Part shown: in pieces, positions 1 through 8,024 of the stretch
Position numbering within the stretch: the stretch's first letter is position 1
How the letters are laid out: every line of letters starts with the position of its first letter
Source: Streptomyces lunaelactis
Lineage (GTDB): Bacteria > Actinomycetota > Actinomycetes > Streptomycetales > Streptomycetaceae
Direction of reading: 5' to 3'
Assembly (NCBI RefSeq): GCF_003054555.1
Contig: NZ_CP026304.1
Span: 5,704,001 to 5,768,000 of the forward strand
DNA: 64,000 nucleotides
Program-made: the position numbers and the translations under genes
The notes under the pieces: generated by a model
Databases searched by the model: none
Told to the model about the DNA's origin: nothing
The model's input: the letters and a program-made list of their open reading frames with translations, nothing else

Positions 1-402
1 CACCTGCCGGTGAACCGCCCGCACGCCACCGAGGCGCGCACCAACTCCCGTGACGGCTTCCTGTACGACGGCCGCCACAAGGGCGCGAAGAACTACGAGC
101 CGAACAGCTTCGGCGGCCCGTTCCAGACGGACAAGCCGCTGTGGCAGTCGACCGCAGTCACCGGCGGCACCGGCACTCACGAGGCCCCCAGCCACGCCGA
201 GGACAGCGACTTCGTGCAGGCGGGCAACCTCTACCGGCTGATGTCGCAGGACGAGAAGGGCCGTCTGATCGAGAACCTCGCCGGGTTCATCTCGAAGGTG
301 TCCCGCGACGACATCGCCGAGCGCGCGGTCAACAACTTCCGTCAGGCGGACGGTGACTTCGGCAAGCGGCTCGAGACCGCGGTCCAGGCACTCCGCGGCT
401 GA
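1..402 (+). CDS. Catalase, C-terminal part (5' end outside window)
   Basis: The reading frame is open from base 1 and ends with TGA at 400-402, giving the last 133 residues of a monofunctional heme catalase (hydrogen peroxide to water and oxygen, cytoplasmic). The opening residues HLPVNRP, the FLYDGRH stretch and the NSFGGP motif belong to the end of the catalase core. The rest (YRLMS...LIENLAGF) is the small helical catalase-related domain typical of clade 3 enzymes. The heme-ligand tyrosine and catalytic histidine lie off the left edge, so activity cannot be judged. A strong hairpin follows the stop codon. Confidence 0.9.
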   Translation, partial: HLPVNRPHATEARTNSRDGFLYDGRHKGAKNYEPNSFGGPFQTDKPLWQSTAVTGGTGTHEAPSHAEDSDFVQAGNLYRLMSQDEKGRLIENLAGFISKVSRDDIAERAVNNFRQADGDFGKRLETAVQALRG

Positions 403-487
403 CCCCCCTTTGCGGCCGAACCGCCGCCGCTCTCGCGGATGTGGTTGCTCGCCGTAGGGGTTCCTCAATTGATGGTTGCTCGCCGAA

Positions 488-530
488 TACGAGGGCCGGA
501 TCCCTGTCCAGCGGGTCCGGCCCTCTCGTA
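488..530. terminator. Hairpin terminator between convergent catalase and CBS genes
   Basis: A long imperfect inverted repeat, TACGAGGGCCGGATCCC against GGGTCCGGCCCTCTCGTA, with a short loop. It lies between two convergent genes and could terminate both. Two copies of TGGTTGCTCGCCG (442-454 and 474-486) stand just before it. Their meaning is unknown. Confidence 0.7.
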
Positions 531-576
531 TGCGCACCAGCGCGTGCGAGCCTCGGCAGGTGGGGCCGTACAGGGC

Positions 577-978
577 CTAGCCGGCCAGGGTCGCCGGGTG
601 CCGCCCGGCCGGAGCCCAGCAGCGGATGATGTCGCGTACGGAGACGATGCCGACGGGCCCGTCGTTGTCGAGCACGATCAGATGCCGGAAGCCGCCGTGC
701 GTCATGGCTTCCGCAGCCTCCTCCAGCGTCCAGGACGGCGCGGCGAATACGACGTCGGTGGTGGTGTGGGTGCCTGCGATCTCGAGGTCGGGGTCCTGTC
801 CCAAGCCCACCGAGGTGAGGATGTCGCGCTCGGTCAGAATGCCCAGCCCGCCGGCGTCGGTGTCGAGGACGACTGCTGCGCCGATACGGCGGGCGGCCAT
901 CAGGCGGGCGGCCTGGCGGAGTGTGTGTGCGGGTCCGATGGTGAGGACCACCGTGCTCATGGCGTCACGGACGAGCAT
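577..978 (-). CDS. Tandem CBS-domain protein
   Basis: A 133-residue protein made only of two CBS motifs forming one Bateman module: residues about 1-60 (VRDAMST...GILTERDIL) and 70-125 (ADVVF-like strand...GIVSVRDII). Such stand-alone modules bind adenine nucleotides or related ligands and act as energy or redox sensors in the cytoplasm. The partner is not evident here. The start is fixed by a very strong Shine-Dalgarno AAGGAGGTGG eight bases upstream of ATG 978; the open frame continues further upstream but has no comparable signal. The gene is transcribed alone, convergent with the catalase gene. Confidence 0.85.
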   Translation of the reverse strand: MLVRDAMSTVVLTIGPAHTLRQAARLMAARRIGAAVVLDTDAGGLGILTERDILTSVGLGQDPDLEIAGTHTTTDVVFAAPSWTLEEAAEAMTHGGFRHLIVLDNDGPVGIVSVRDIIRCWAPAGRHPATLAG

Positions 979-1084
979 TGATGGAGCCACCTCCTTGGTG
1001 GATCGGCCGTTCGGGAACCGATTCACAAGTTCACAAGTGGGGGGACTCTCAGAGTCGCAGTGTTGCGGGGCGGCAGCAAGGGGG

Positions 1085-1111
1085 CGCGCGCCGCCGGTTG
1101 GGCGGCGCGCG
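1085..1111 (-). terminator. Hairpin downstream of hisN
   Basis: A perfect 11-bp GC-only stem (CGCGCGCCGCC / GGCGGCGCGCG) with a GGTTG loop, lying about 130 bases beyond the hisN stop codon. It probably ends hisN transcription before the CBS gene. Confidence 0.5.
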
Positions 1112-1238
1112 GAAGCTGATGGAATCGGTGTATGCGCCCGTCGGCGCGGGTGAACCGAAACTGCCCGGTCAGCGCCCCTGGGCCAGTACGAAGCCGTCAG
1201 TACCGCTCGTTCGGCGCCCGGGGATCCGTACCACTCGG

Positions 1239-2039
1239 TCAGTACCGCTGGTTGAGATAGCCGAGCAGTTCCTCGTGCAGCAGGCCGTTGGACGCCGCCG
1301 CGTTGCCGCTGTGCGGACCCTTGCGTCCGTCGAGACCGGTGAACGATCCGCCCGCCTCCTGGACCACGATCGCGGTCGCCGCCATGTCCCACAACGACAG
1401 CTCCGGCTCGGCACAGATGTCCACCGAACCCTCGGCGACCATCATGTACGGCCAGAAATCGCCGTAACCGCGCGTGCGCCAGCAGGCCCGGGTCAGGTCC
1501 ATGAACCCGTCGAGCCGCCCCGACTCCTCCCAGCCCGTCAGCGACGAGTACGCGAACGAGGCATCCGGGATCCGGCCGACCTTGGAGACCCGCAGCCGGC
1601 TCGCGGAGGTCAGACTGCGGCCCGTGTACGCGCCGCCGCCCTGCGCGGCCCACCAGCGGCGGCCCAGCGCCGGGGCCGAGACCACACCCACGACCGGCTG
1701 GTAGCCGCCCTCTCCCTGCACCATCAGCGAGATCAGCGTCGCCCACACCGGCACACCGCGTACGTAGTTCTTGGTGCCGTCGATCGGGTCGATGACCCAG
1801 CGGCGGGGGCCGGTGCCCTCGATGCCGTACTCCTCGCCGAGGATCGCGTCCCGCGGCCGTGCCCGCTTGAGCTGCCCGCGGATCAGCTCCTCCGCCCCCT
1901 TGTCGGCCTCGCTCACCGGGGTCATGTCCGGCTTGGTCTCCACCTTGAGGTCCAGGGCCTTGAACCGGTCCATGGTGGCGGCGTCCGCGGCGTCCGCGAG
2001 GACATGGGCGAGACGCAGATCATCGTGGTAGTCGGGCAT
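1239..2039 (-). CDS. hisN: Histidinol-phosphatase, inositol-monophosphatase family
   Basis: A 266-residue Mg-dependent phosphatase of the IMPase fold. Metal-binding motifs are present: GEEYG near residue 68, DPIDGTKN at 84-91 and WDMAA near the C-terminus. In actinobacteria this family supplies the HisN step of histidine biosynthesis (L-histidinol phosphate to L-histidinol), and the Streptomyces hisN is, from memory, found in this same neighbourhood beside rsgA and aroA. The start chosen is ATG 2039 (MPDYHDD); an 11-residue longer frame exists. It is divergent from the TetR gene, with about 120 bp between them. A general inositol-1-phosphatase cannot be excluded. Confidence 0.85.
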   Translation of the reverse strand: MPDYHDDLRLAHVLADAADAATMDRFKALDLKVETKPDMTPVSEADKGAEELIRGQLKRARPRDAILGEEYGIEGTGPRRWVIDPIDGTKNYVRGVPVWATLISLMVQGEGGYQPVVGVVSAPALGRRWWAAQGGGAYTGRSLTSASRLRVSKVGRIPDASFAYSSLTGWEESGRLDGFMDLTRACWRTRGYGDFWPYMMVAEGSVDICAEPELSLWDMAATAIVVQEAGGSFTGLDGRKGPHSGNAAASNGLLHEELLGYLNQRY

Positions 2040-2158
2040 GGTCGTCACTCTATCGGGGCTGTTGCGGCCCATCCCGGGTCCCTGTCCGGCAGGGCTATTG
2101 ACACCGGAGGGCCGCGCGTCAACTCTGTGCGCAGGGCCGCACGGCCTGGGAGGCGACG

Positions 2159-2809
2159 ATGCCTACAGCGCGAGAGTCCCTACTGAACGCCGCTCTCGCG
2201 GCGCTCGCAGACCTGCCCTGGTCAGGGGTGCGAATGGTCGATGTCGCGTCCGCCGCCGGGGTCTCCCGGCAGACCCTCTACAACGAGTTCGGCAGCAAGG
2301 ACGGCCTGGCCCGCGCGCTGGTGCGGCGCGAGGCCGACCGCTATCTCCATGGCGTGGAGCGGGTGCTCGCCGAACGGACCCCGGCAGCGGACCGGCTGGT
2401 GGCGGTCGCCGAGTGGACCGTCGAAGAGGCCAGGGCGAAGCCGCTGCTGCGGGCCCTGCTCACAGGCTGCTGGGGCGAACGGCTGCCAGTGCCCAAGCCC
2501 GCCCGCCGCGGTGCCGCGATGTCCGGAGTGCCCGCCCAGCGCCGCGCGGACGTCGGGCTGCCAGCCCCGGCCGAGCTGGTCGCGGCCGTACGGGACCGCT
2601 CGATCGCCGCGCTGGTCCCGGGCCGTCACGACGGCCGTGCGAAGGAGGAGTCGGCCGATCTGGCGCACCGCTGCGAGCTGGCCGTGCGGCTCGCGCTCTC
2701 CTATGTGAGCGCGCCCGTCGGTTATGTGAGCGCGCCCGTCGGTGAGGAGCTCGGTGTACTGGTGCGGGCCGCGGTCAGTGCGACGAGCCCGAGAGCTGCA
2801 GACCGATGA
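2159..2809 (+). CDS. TetR/AcrR-family transcriptional regulator
   Basis: 216 residues. The N-terminal helix-turn-helix (residues about 18-45: VDVASAAGVSRQTLYNEFGSK) is canonical TetR, and the rest is a ligand-binding helical domain. A good GGAGG lies 7 bases before ATG 2159. The 3' end overlaps the convergent SMR exporter gene by 35 bp, so the pair probably forms a regulator-efflux unit, although the operator was not demonstrated. Odd feature: residues 182-195 are an exact duplication, YVSAPVG twice, encoded by a 21-bp tandem repeat at 2702-2743. Confidence 0.9.
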   Translation: MPTARESLLNAALAALADLPWSGVRMVDVASAAGVSRQTLYNEFGSKDGLARALVRREADRYLHGVERVLAERTPAADRLVAVAEWTVEEARAKPLLRALLTGCWGERLPVPKPARRGAAMSGVPAQRRADVGLPAPAELVAAVRDRSIAALVPGRHDGRAKEESADLAHRCELAVRLALSYVSAPVGYVSAPVGEELGVLVRAAVSATSPRAADR

Positions 2810-3098
2810 CGCCGATGATCACCAGCGAGATCGAGACGATCTTGAGGGTGGAGACCAGGTCGTCGAGGAAGACCATTCCGTAGATCGCGGTTCCCGCGGC
2901 GCCGATGCCGGTCCACACGGCGTACGCGGGACCCACATCGAGCTTCTTCAGCGCGAGCGTCAGCAGCCCGAAGCTTCCCAGCGCGAAACTGGCGAAGGCG
3001 ATCGTCGGCCAGAGCCTGGTGAAACCGTGCGACAGCTTGAGGCAGACCGCGAAGCCCGTCTCGAGAAGCCCGGCGACCACCACCAGCAGCCACGCCAT
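2775..3098 (-). CDS. SMR-family exporter, SugE/Gdx-like
   Basis: A 107-residue protein with four transmembrane helices, the standard length for small multidrug resistance transporters. The essential membrane glutamate is at position 13 (AGLLE). The sequence LKLSHGF after helix 1 and AYAVWTGIG in helix 3 resemble SugE/Gdx (guanidinium exporters, proton-coupled) more than EmrE. The start is ATG 3098, preceded by GGGAGG at 8 bases; a longer frame upstream adds only a charged stretch. It overlaps the TetR gene tail-to-tail. The substrate is inferred from family resemblance only. Confidence 0.85.
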   Translation of the reverse strand: MAWLLVVVAGLLETGFAVCLKLSHGFTRLWPTIAFASFALGSFGLLTLALKKLDVGPAYAVWTGIGAAGTAIYGMVFLDDLVSTLKIVSISLVIIGVIGLQLSGSSH

Positions 3099-3141
3099 GG
3101 TCCCTGCCTCCCGCATCGGTCGGTGACTGCTTCGTCGGGCT

Positions 3142-3165
3142 CTGGTGCGAGTATGCACTTACCAG
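3142..3165. promoter_or_regulatory. Inverted repeat upstream of SMR gene
   Basis: CTGGTGC-GAGTAT-GCAC-TT-ACCAG: an imperfect dyad 44 bases upstream of the SMR start. It could be a TetR operator or an RNA leader hairpin. Assignment is by position only. Confidence 0.3.
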
Positions 3166-3192
3166 CATCCGCGGGCCGCAAACGTCGGTGGG

Positions 3193-4206
3193 TCAGTCGC
3201 CTTCGCGTCGCTCCCGAGTGGCGAGCAGCCGCCGCAGTGAGTCGAGCCGCGCCGGATCCGCGTGCCCGTCGGCCACCCACTGGTCCAGCGCGCAGTCGGG
3301 CTCGTCATGACTGCAGTTGCGCGGACAGCCCTCCGTACCCGGTACGAGATCGGGGAAGGCGAGGATCACCCGGGACGGATCGACATGGTGCAGCCCGAAG
3401 GAACGCACACCCGGGGTGTCGATCACCCAGCCGCCCTCCTTGTCCGCCAGCGGCAGGGCGAGCGCGGAGGTGGTGGTGTGCCGGCCGCGGCCGGTGACCG
3501 CGTTGACCAGGCCGGTGCTGCGTCGGCGCTCAGGCGGTACGAGGGCGTTGACCAGGGTCGTCTTGCCCACGCCGGAGTGGCCGACGAACACGGTGGTCCG
3601 GCCCTTGAGGTGTTCATGGACCCGCTCGGCGGCGACGCCGTCAACGAATTCGTCGCGGGTGGTGACGATGTGGGGGACGCCCAGCGCGCCGTACTTCTCC
3701 AGCAGCTCGTCCGGCGAGGCCAGATCGGACTTGGTCAGGACAAGCAGCGGCGTGAGCCCGCCGTCGTACGCCGCGACGATGCAGCGGTCGATCAGCCGCG
3801 GCCGTGGTTCGGGGTCGGCCAGAGCCGTCACGATCGCCAGCTGGTCGGCGTTGGCGACGACCACGCGCTCGAACGGATCGTCGTCGTCGGCCGTGCGGCG
3901 CAGGACGGACTTGCGCGGCTCGATACGGACGATGCGGGCGAGGGTGTCCTTCTCGCCGGAGAGGTCGCCGACGATGCCGACGCGGTCGCCGACCACCGCC
4001 GCCTTGCGGCCCAGTTCGCGGGCCTTCATCGCCATGACGACACGGTCGTCGACGAGGCAGGTGAGCCGGCCCCGGTCGACGGTGAGGATCATGCCCTCGA
4101 CCGCGTCCTCGTGCTTGGGGCGGATGTTGGTCCGCGGGCGGTTGCCCTTGCGGTTGGGGCGGACGCGGATGTCGTCCTCGTCGGGGTTCTTGCCGTAGCG
4201 GCGCAT
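3193..4206 (-). CDS. rsgA: Ribosome small-subunit-dependent GTPase A
   Basis: A 337-residue circularly permuted GTPase that checks late 30S ribosome assembly. Domain order: an N-terminal OB-fold (residues about 40-105), then the G domain with G4 (TKSD) ahead of G1 (GHSGVGKTT) and G3 (DTPG), then a C-terminal zinc module with the CPRNCSHDEPDC cysteine/histidine cluster. The start ATG 4206 lies 4 bases beyond the aroA stop, so the two are translationally linked. The pairing with aroA is usual in Streptomyces. Confidence 0.95.
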   Translation of the reverse strand: MRRYGKNPDEDDIRVRPNRKGNRPRTNIRPKHEDAVEGMILTVDRGRLTCLVDDRVVMAMKARELGRKAAVVGDRVGIVGDLSGEKDTLARIVRIEPRKSVLRRTADDDDPFERVVVANADQLAIVTALADPEPRPRLIDRCIVAAYDGGLTPLLVLTKSDLASPDELLEKYGALGVPHIVTTRDEFVDGVAAERVHEHLKGRTTVFVGHSGVGKTTLVNALVPPERRRSTGLVNAVTGRGRHTTTSALALPLADKEGGWVIDTPGVRSFGLHHVDPSRVILAFPDLVPGTEGCPRNCSHDEPDCALDQWVADGHADPARLDSLRRLLATRERREGD

Positions 4207-4210
4207 GTCC

Positions 4211-5527
4211 TCAGGCCCCGAGCATTCCGGCCCACATCCGCGGGAAATCGGGGAGCGTCTTGGCGGTGGTCGCGACGTTCTCGATCTGTACGCCGTCGAC
4301 CGCGAGGCCGATGACCGCGCCGGCCGTGGCCATGCGGTGGTCGTCGTACGTATGGAAGACGCCGCCGTGCAGTGGGCGCGGGCGGATACGGAGGCCGTCC
4401 TCGGTCTCGGTGACATCGCCGCCGAGTTCGTTGATCTCCTTGGTGAGAGCCGCGAGGCGGTCCGTCTCATGGAGGCGCAGATGGGCGACGCCGCGCAGCG
4501 TGGAGGGGGAGTCGGCGAGCGCCGCCACCGCCGCGATGCCCGGGGTCAGCTCGCCGACCTCGCCGAGGTCGACGTCGATGCCGTGGATACGGCCGGAGCC
4601 GGTGAAGATCAGACCGCCGTCCGTCAGCTCGCAGGAGCCGCCCATCTCGGTGAAGATCCGGCGCAGCGCGTCACCGGGCTGGGTGGTGCGTTCGGGCCAG
4701 TCGGGGATGGTGACCCGGCCGCCGGTGACCAGCGCGGCCGCGAGGAACGGCTGGGCGTTGGAGAGATCCGGCTCGACGGTCAGGTCACGGCCGAGCAGGG
4801 CGGAGGGGGAGACCCGCCAGACATTGGGCTCACCGCCGGTCTCGGGCTCGTCCACCTGGGCGCCGACGGCGCGGAGCATGTCGACGGTCATCCGGATGTG
4901 CGGCATCGAGGGGAGCCTGCCGCCGATGTGCCGTACCTCCACCCCCTGGTTGAAGCGCGGCGCGGACAGCAGCAGGGCCGAGACGAACTGGGAGGACGAG
5001 GAGGCGTCGATCTCGACGGGGCCGCCGTCCAGCGCCCCGCTGCCGAACACCGTCATCGGGAGCGAGCCGCGGCCGTCGTCGTCGATCCTGGCGCCGAGCA
5101 CGCGCAGGGCGTCGATCACGCCGCCCAGCGGGCGCTCGTACGAACGGGGGTCGCCGTCGAAGCGGACCGGGCCGTCGGCCAGCGCGGCGACGGGGGGCAG
5201 GAAGCGCATCACCGTACCGGCGTTGCCGACGTCGATCGTGGCGGGACCGTGCAGACCGGAGGGGATGACGCGCCAGGTCTCGCCCTCGCCGTCGGGTCCT
5301 ACGCCCTCCTCGATGCCGACGCCGAGCGCGCGCAGCGACTCGGCCATCAGGAAGCTGTCGCGGGAGCGCAGCGGGCGGCGCAGCCAGCCGGGTTCGGCGG
5401 CGAGAGCGGCGAGCACCAGCGCCCGGTTGGTGACCGATTTGGATCCGGGCACGGTGACCGTCGCTTCGACGGCTCCGGTCGCAGATGGGGCGGGCCAGAG
5501 GGCGGGGTGCACGGAGCTTTCGGTCAT
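4211..5527 (-). CDS. aroA: 3-phosphoshikimate 1-carboxyvinyltransferase (EPSP synthase)
   Basis: About 438 residues. It transfers the enolpyruvyl group of PEP to shikimate-3-phosphate in the shikimate pathway. Signatures are [17 protein letters not shown] near the N-terminus, [12 protein letters not shown] (PEP site), [12 protein letters not shown], and the HETDRL and DDHRMA motifs near the C-terminus. Start: ATG 5527 (MTESS) is the usual start; alternative ATG 5533 and GTG 5536 lie just upstream, and no strong Shine-Dalgarno separates them. It is the first gene of the aroA-rsgA unit. The leader upstream (5537-5644) is AT-richer and probably holds the promoter. Confidence 0.95.
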   Translation of the reverse strand: MTESSVHPALWPAPSATGAVEATVTVPGSKSVTNRALVLAALAAEPGWLRRPLRSRDSFLMAESLRALGVGIEEGVGPDGEGETWRVIPSGLHGPATIDVGNAGTVMRFLPPVAALADGPVRFDGDPRSYERPLGGVIDALRVLGARIDDDGRGSLPMTVFGSGALDGGPVEIDASSSSQFVSALLLSAPRFNQGVEVRHIGGRLPSMPHIRMTVDMLRAVGAQVDEPETGGEPNVWRVSPSALLGRDLTVEPDLSNAQPFLAAALVTGGRVTIPDWPERTTQPGDALRRIFTEMGGSCELTDGGLIFTGSGRIHGIDVDLGEVGELTPGIAAVAALADSPSTLRGVAHLRLHETDRLAALTKEINELGGDVTETEDGLRIRPRPLHGGVFHTYDDHRMATAGAVIGLAVDGVQIENVATTAKTLPDFPRMWAGMLGA

Positions 5528-5644
5528 GGCCATCACTTTAGTGGCTCGACGAAGAGCCAGATCTTGATCAAATATGGCGAAACCGGGGCGTAATCGGAGG
5601 ATGGTAGAGGCGCGGTAGCGGCGCTTTCCCGGTCCCGAGAGGCC

Positions 5645-6385
5645 CTAGAGGCCGAGCAGCCAGCGACCGCCGCCGATCAGTGAACAGAGTGACACGGCGT
5701 GGAAGAGGAACAGCCACATGGCGGCAGGCACATGGGTCAGCCGGGAGAGCTGATCGGCGTCCGAGTCCGGGGCCCCGCCGTGACGGCGCTTGGACTGGAG
5801 CTCGAAGGCCGGTCGTACGCCACCGAGCAGCAGGAACCAGACGGCGGCGTAGGCGAAGGCGGCCTGTACCTCGGGCTCTGTCAGCCACGAGACCAGGAGG
5901 AAGGCGGCACCGGTGAGGATCACGGTGAGGGCGCCGTACGCGTTGCGGATCATCACCAGCATCGCGAGGAGCAGCGCGGTGGCCAGCCAGAGGAGCAGCG
6001 TGATGTGGTGCGCGGCGAGCAGCCAGGCGCCGCCGAGGCCGAGCAGCGGCGGCGCGGTGTAGCCCGCGGCGGCGGTCAGGATCATGCCGAGGCCGGTCGG
6101 CTTGCCGGCGCTGACGGTGAGACCGCTCGTGTCGGAGTGCAGTCGGATGCCGTCGAGGCGGCGGCCGGTGAGCAGGGCGACGAGGCCGTGGCCGCCTTCG
6201 TGGGCGATGGTGATCGCGTTGCGGGAGAGGCGCCAGAGGGGGCGGGGTATGACGGCGCCGAGGGCGACCAGGCCGGTGATGATGACGAGCCACTCGTCGG
6301 GAACGGGCTGAGCGCCGAAGACGCGGTCCCACAGACTGCTGAAGGATGAGCTGGTGAGGATGGGGGCGGGGTCGGTGCTGGCCAT
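5645..6385 (-). CDS. M50-type membrane metallopeptidase-like protein
   Basis: 246 residues with about six hydrophobic segments. The HEGGH motif (ITIAHEGGHG), in the first third of the chain inside a membrane segment, is the HExxH-type zinc site of M50 (site-2-protease-like) peptidases; a later polar motif could supply the third ligand. The substrate is unknown. The start ATG 6385 has GAGGAG upstream. It is divergent from the YedK-like gene with only 49 bp between the start codons, so the promoters overlap. Conserved in this position in Streptomyces as far as I recall. Confidence 0.8.
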   Translation of the reverse strand: MASTDPAPILTSSSFSSLWDRVFGAQPVPDEWLVIITGLVALGAVIPRPLWRLSRNAITIAHEGGHGLVALLTGRRLDGIRLHSDTSGLTVSAGKPTGLGMILTAAAGYTAPPLLGLGGAWLLAAHHITLLLWLATALLLAMLVMIRNAYGALTVILTGAAFLLVSWLTEPEVQAAFAYAAVWFLLLGGVRPAFELQSKRRHGGAPDSDADQLSRLTHVPAAMWLFLFHAVSLCSLIGGGRWLLGL

Positions 6386-6434
6386 TTCTCGGGCGGCTCC
6401 TCGGGCGGCGGGCGGGAGTGGCAGTCTGGCACTT

Positions 6435-7250
6435 ATGTGCGGACGGTATGCAGCGAGTCGTAGGCCCGAGGATCTCGCGGGACTCTTCGAGGTCGAGAAG
6501 TGGGAGCCGGAGGAGACGCTGGCGCCCGACTGGAACGTGGCCCCCACGAAGGAGGTCTACGCGATTCTCGAGCGCCCTGTTAAGGACGCCGAGGACCGCA
6601 GTCCGGTTCGCCAGCTGCGGGCGCTGAAGTGGGGACTCGTGCCTTCGTGGGCGAAGTCCCCGGAGGGCGGGGCGCGGATGATCAACGCGCGGGCGGAGAC
6701 GCTGCACGAGAAGCCGTCGTTCCGCAGGCCCTTCGCCGCGCGGCGGTGCATTCTTCCGGCGGACGGCTATTACGAGTGGGTGACCGGGGTCACGGAGCGG
6801 GAACTCGAGGTCGAGGGGAAGAAGAAGCGGCCGCGGAAGCAGCCGTACTTTGTGACCCCGTCCGACGGGTCCGTCTTCGCGATGGCGGGGCTGTACGAGT
6901 TCTGGCGCGACCGCACGCTGGCGGACGAGCATCCGCAGGCGTGGTGGGTGACGTGCTCGGTGATCACGACGGAGGCGGAGACGGGGCCGCTGGGCGTGGC
7001 GCCCGCGGAGGGGCCGCGTTCGCTGTCGGACATCCACCCGCGGATGCCGCTGATGCTGACGCCCGACCGGTGGGACGCGTGGCTGGACCCGTCCAGGACG
7101 GACGTGGAGGAGCTGCGGGGGATGCTGGAGGCGCCGCCGGGTGGGCTGATGAGGGCGTATCCGGTGACGACGGCCGTGAGCAATGTGCGGAACAACGGGC
7201 CTGAGCTGCTGGAGGAGCTGGCGGCGCCGGAGGTCGGGACGCTGTTCTGA
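6435..7250 (+). CDS. SOS-response-associated peptidase (HMCES/YedK family)
   Basis: A 271-residue SRAP-domain protein. The chain must begin MCGRY because the catalytic residue is Cys2, so ATG 6435 is the start even though the frame is open 80 bases further upstream. Other active-site segments are visible: WNVAPT, INARAET (Asn), ADGYYEW (Glu) and DIHPRMP (His). Family members form a thiazolidine crosslink to abasic sites in single-stranded DNA and protect them during replication. No LexA box was recognised in the 49-bp divergent region. The 35-residue charged insert (KKKRPRK) in the middle is typical. Confidence 0.92.
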   Translation: MCGRYAASRRPEDLAGLFEVEKWEPEETLAPDWNVAPTKEVYAILERPVKDAEDRSPVRQLRALKWGLVPSWAKSPEGGARMINARAETLHEKPSFRRPFAARRCILPADGYYEWVTGVTERELEVEGKKKRPRKQPYFVTPSDGSVFAMAGLYEFWRDRTLADEHPQAWWVTCSVITTEAETGPLGVAPAEGPRSLSDIHPRMPLMLTPDRWDAWLDPSRTDVEELRGMLEAPPGGLMRAYPVTTAVSNVRNNGPELLEELAAPEVGTLF

Positions 7251-7307
7251 CCGCGGGGTGGCGTTGTGCGGGGTGGGAGAGGCTTCCCGGGCCGCAAGAG
7301 CGGCAGG

Positions 7308-7952
7308 ATGGGGCTCGTGAGTCGCATCGAGATGGTGGAGACAGCCGCCGGTGACGCGCGCGTCACCTGGTACCCGGCCGAGCGGGCGCAGCTGGTGCTT
7401 GCGCTCGGTCACGGGGCCGGGGGCGGGATCGGAGCGCGGGATCTGCAGGGGATCGCGGGAGTGCTGCCCGCGGACCGGGTCACCGTTGCGCTCGTGGAGC
7501 AGCCGTGGCGGGTGGCCGGGAAGAAGGTGGCGCCCGCGCCCAAGACCCTCGATGTGGGGTGGCGCGGCGTCTGGCCGCTGCTCGAGAAGCCGGGGCTGCC
7601 CGTCGTCAGCGGTGGGCGCAGTGCCGGGGCGCGGGTCGCCTGCCGGACCGCTCAGGAGCTCGGTGCCGTCGGTGTGCTCGCGCTGAGCTTCCCGCTGCAT
7701 CCGCCCGGCAGGCCCGAGAAGTCCCGTGCGGAGGAGCTCCTCGGAGCCGGGGTGCCGACCCTCGTCGTACAGGGCGGCAACGATCCCTTCGGGAAGCCCG
7801 AGGAGTTCCCCGACGGCGCCTACGAGCTGGTGGTAGTCCCGTACGGGGATCACGGGTTCGCCGTGCCCAAACGGGCGGGAATGCGGGAGACCGAGGTCGT
7901 GAGCATCATCACGGACGCGGTCGCCGCGTGGGCCCGTGGGCTACGGGAATGA
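7308..7952 (+). CDS. Alpha/beta-fold hydrolase family protein (KANL3/Tex30-like)
   Basis: About 214 residues. The nucleophile elbow is GRSAG, the acid is in GGNDPFG and the histidine in YGDHGF, giving a complete Ser-Asp-His triad, and an early LGHGAGGG stretch forms the oxyanion region. The family is a predicted hydrolase of unknown substrate. Possible starts are ATG 7308 and GTG 7317; neither has a strong ribosome site. Its stop codon lies within the SigR promoter of the next gene, so it is the upstream neighbour rather than a member of the sigR operon. Confidence 0.8.
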   Translation: MGLVSRIEMVETAAGDARVTWYPAERAQLVLALGHGAGGGIGARDLQGIAGVLPADRVTVALVEQPWRVAGKKVAPAPKTLDVGWRGVWPLLEKPGLPVVSGGRSAGARVACRTAQELGAVGVLALSFPLHPPGRPEKSRAEELLGAGVPTLVVQGGNDPFGKPEEFPDGAYELVVVPYGDHGFAVPKRAGMRETEVVSIITDAVAAWARGLRE

Positions 7953-7971
7953 TGAGCCGTTTACCACTGTT
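7945..7971 (+). promoter_or_regulatory. SigR-dependent promoter of sigR-rsrA (p2)
   Basis: GGGAAT at 7945-7950, exactly 18 bases, then GTT at 7969-7971. This matches the known SigR consensus (GGAAT-N18-GTT). It lies 54 bases before the upstream start codon of sigR and implies positive autoregulation under thiol oxidation. Confidence 0.9.
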
Positions 7972-8024
7972 GTGGGGGGTGTCGGAACGACATTAGACAG
8001 AGCATGGAGTAGGGAGTCCCACGC

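Noticed and set aside
3099..3192. Guanidine-III (mini/ykkC-III) riboswitch upstream of the SMR gene
   Set aside because: An ACGA motif is present but the pseudoknot stems could not be fitted, so it is not annotated as a riboswitch.
5568..7853. 761-codon minus-strand frame over the M50, YedK-like and hydrolase genes
   Set aside because: Low-complexity translation; contradicts well-supported genes in other frames.
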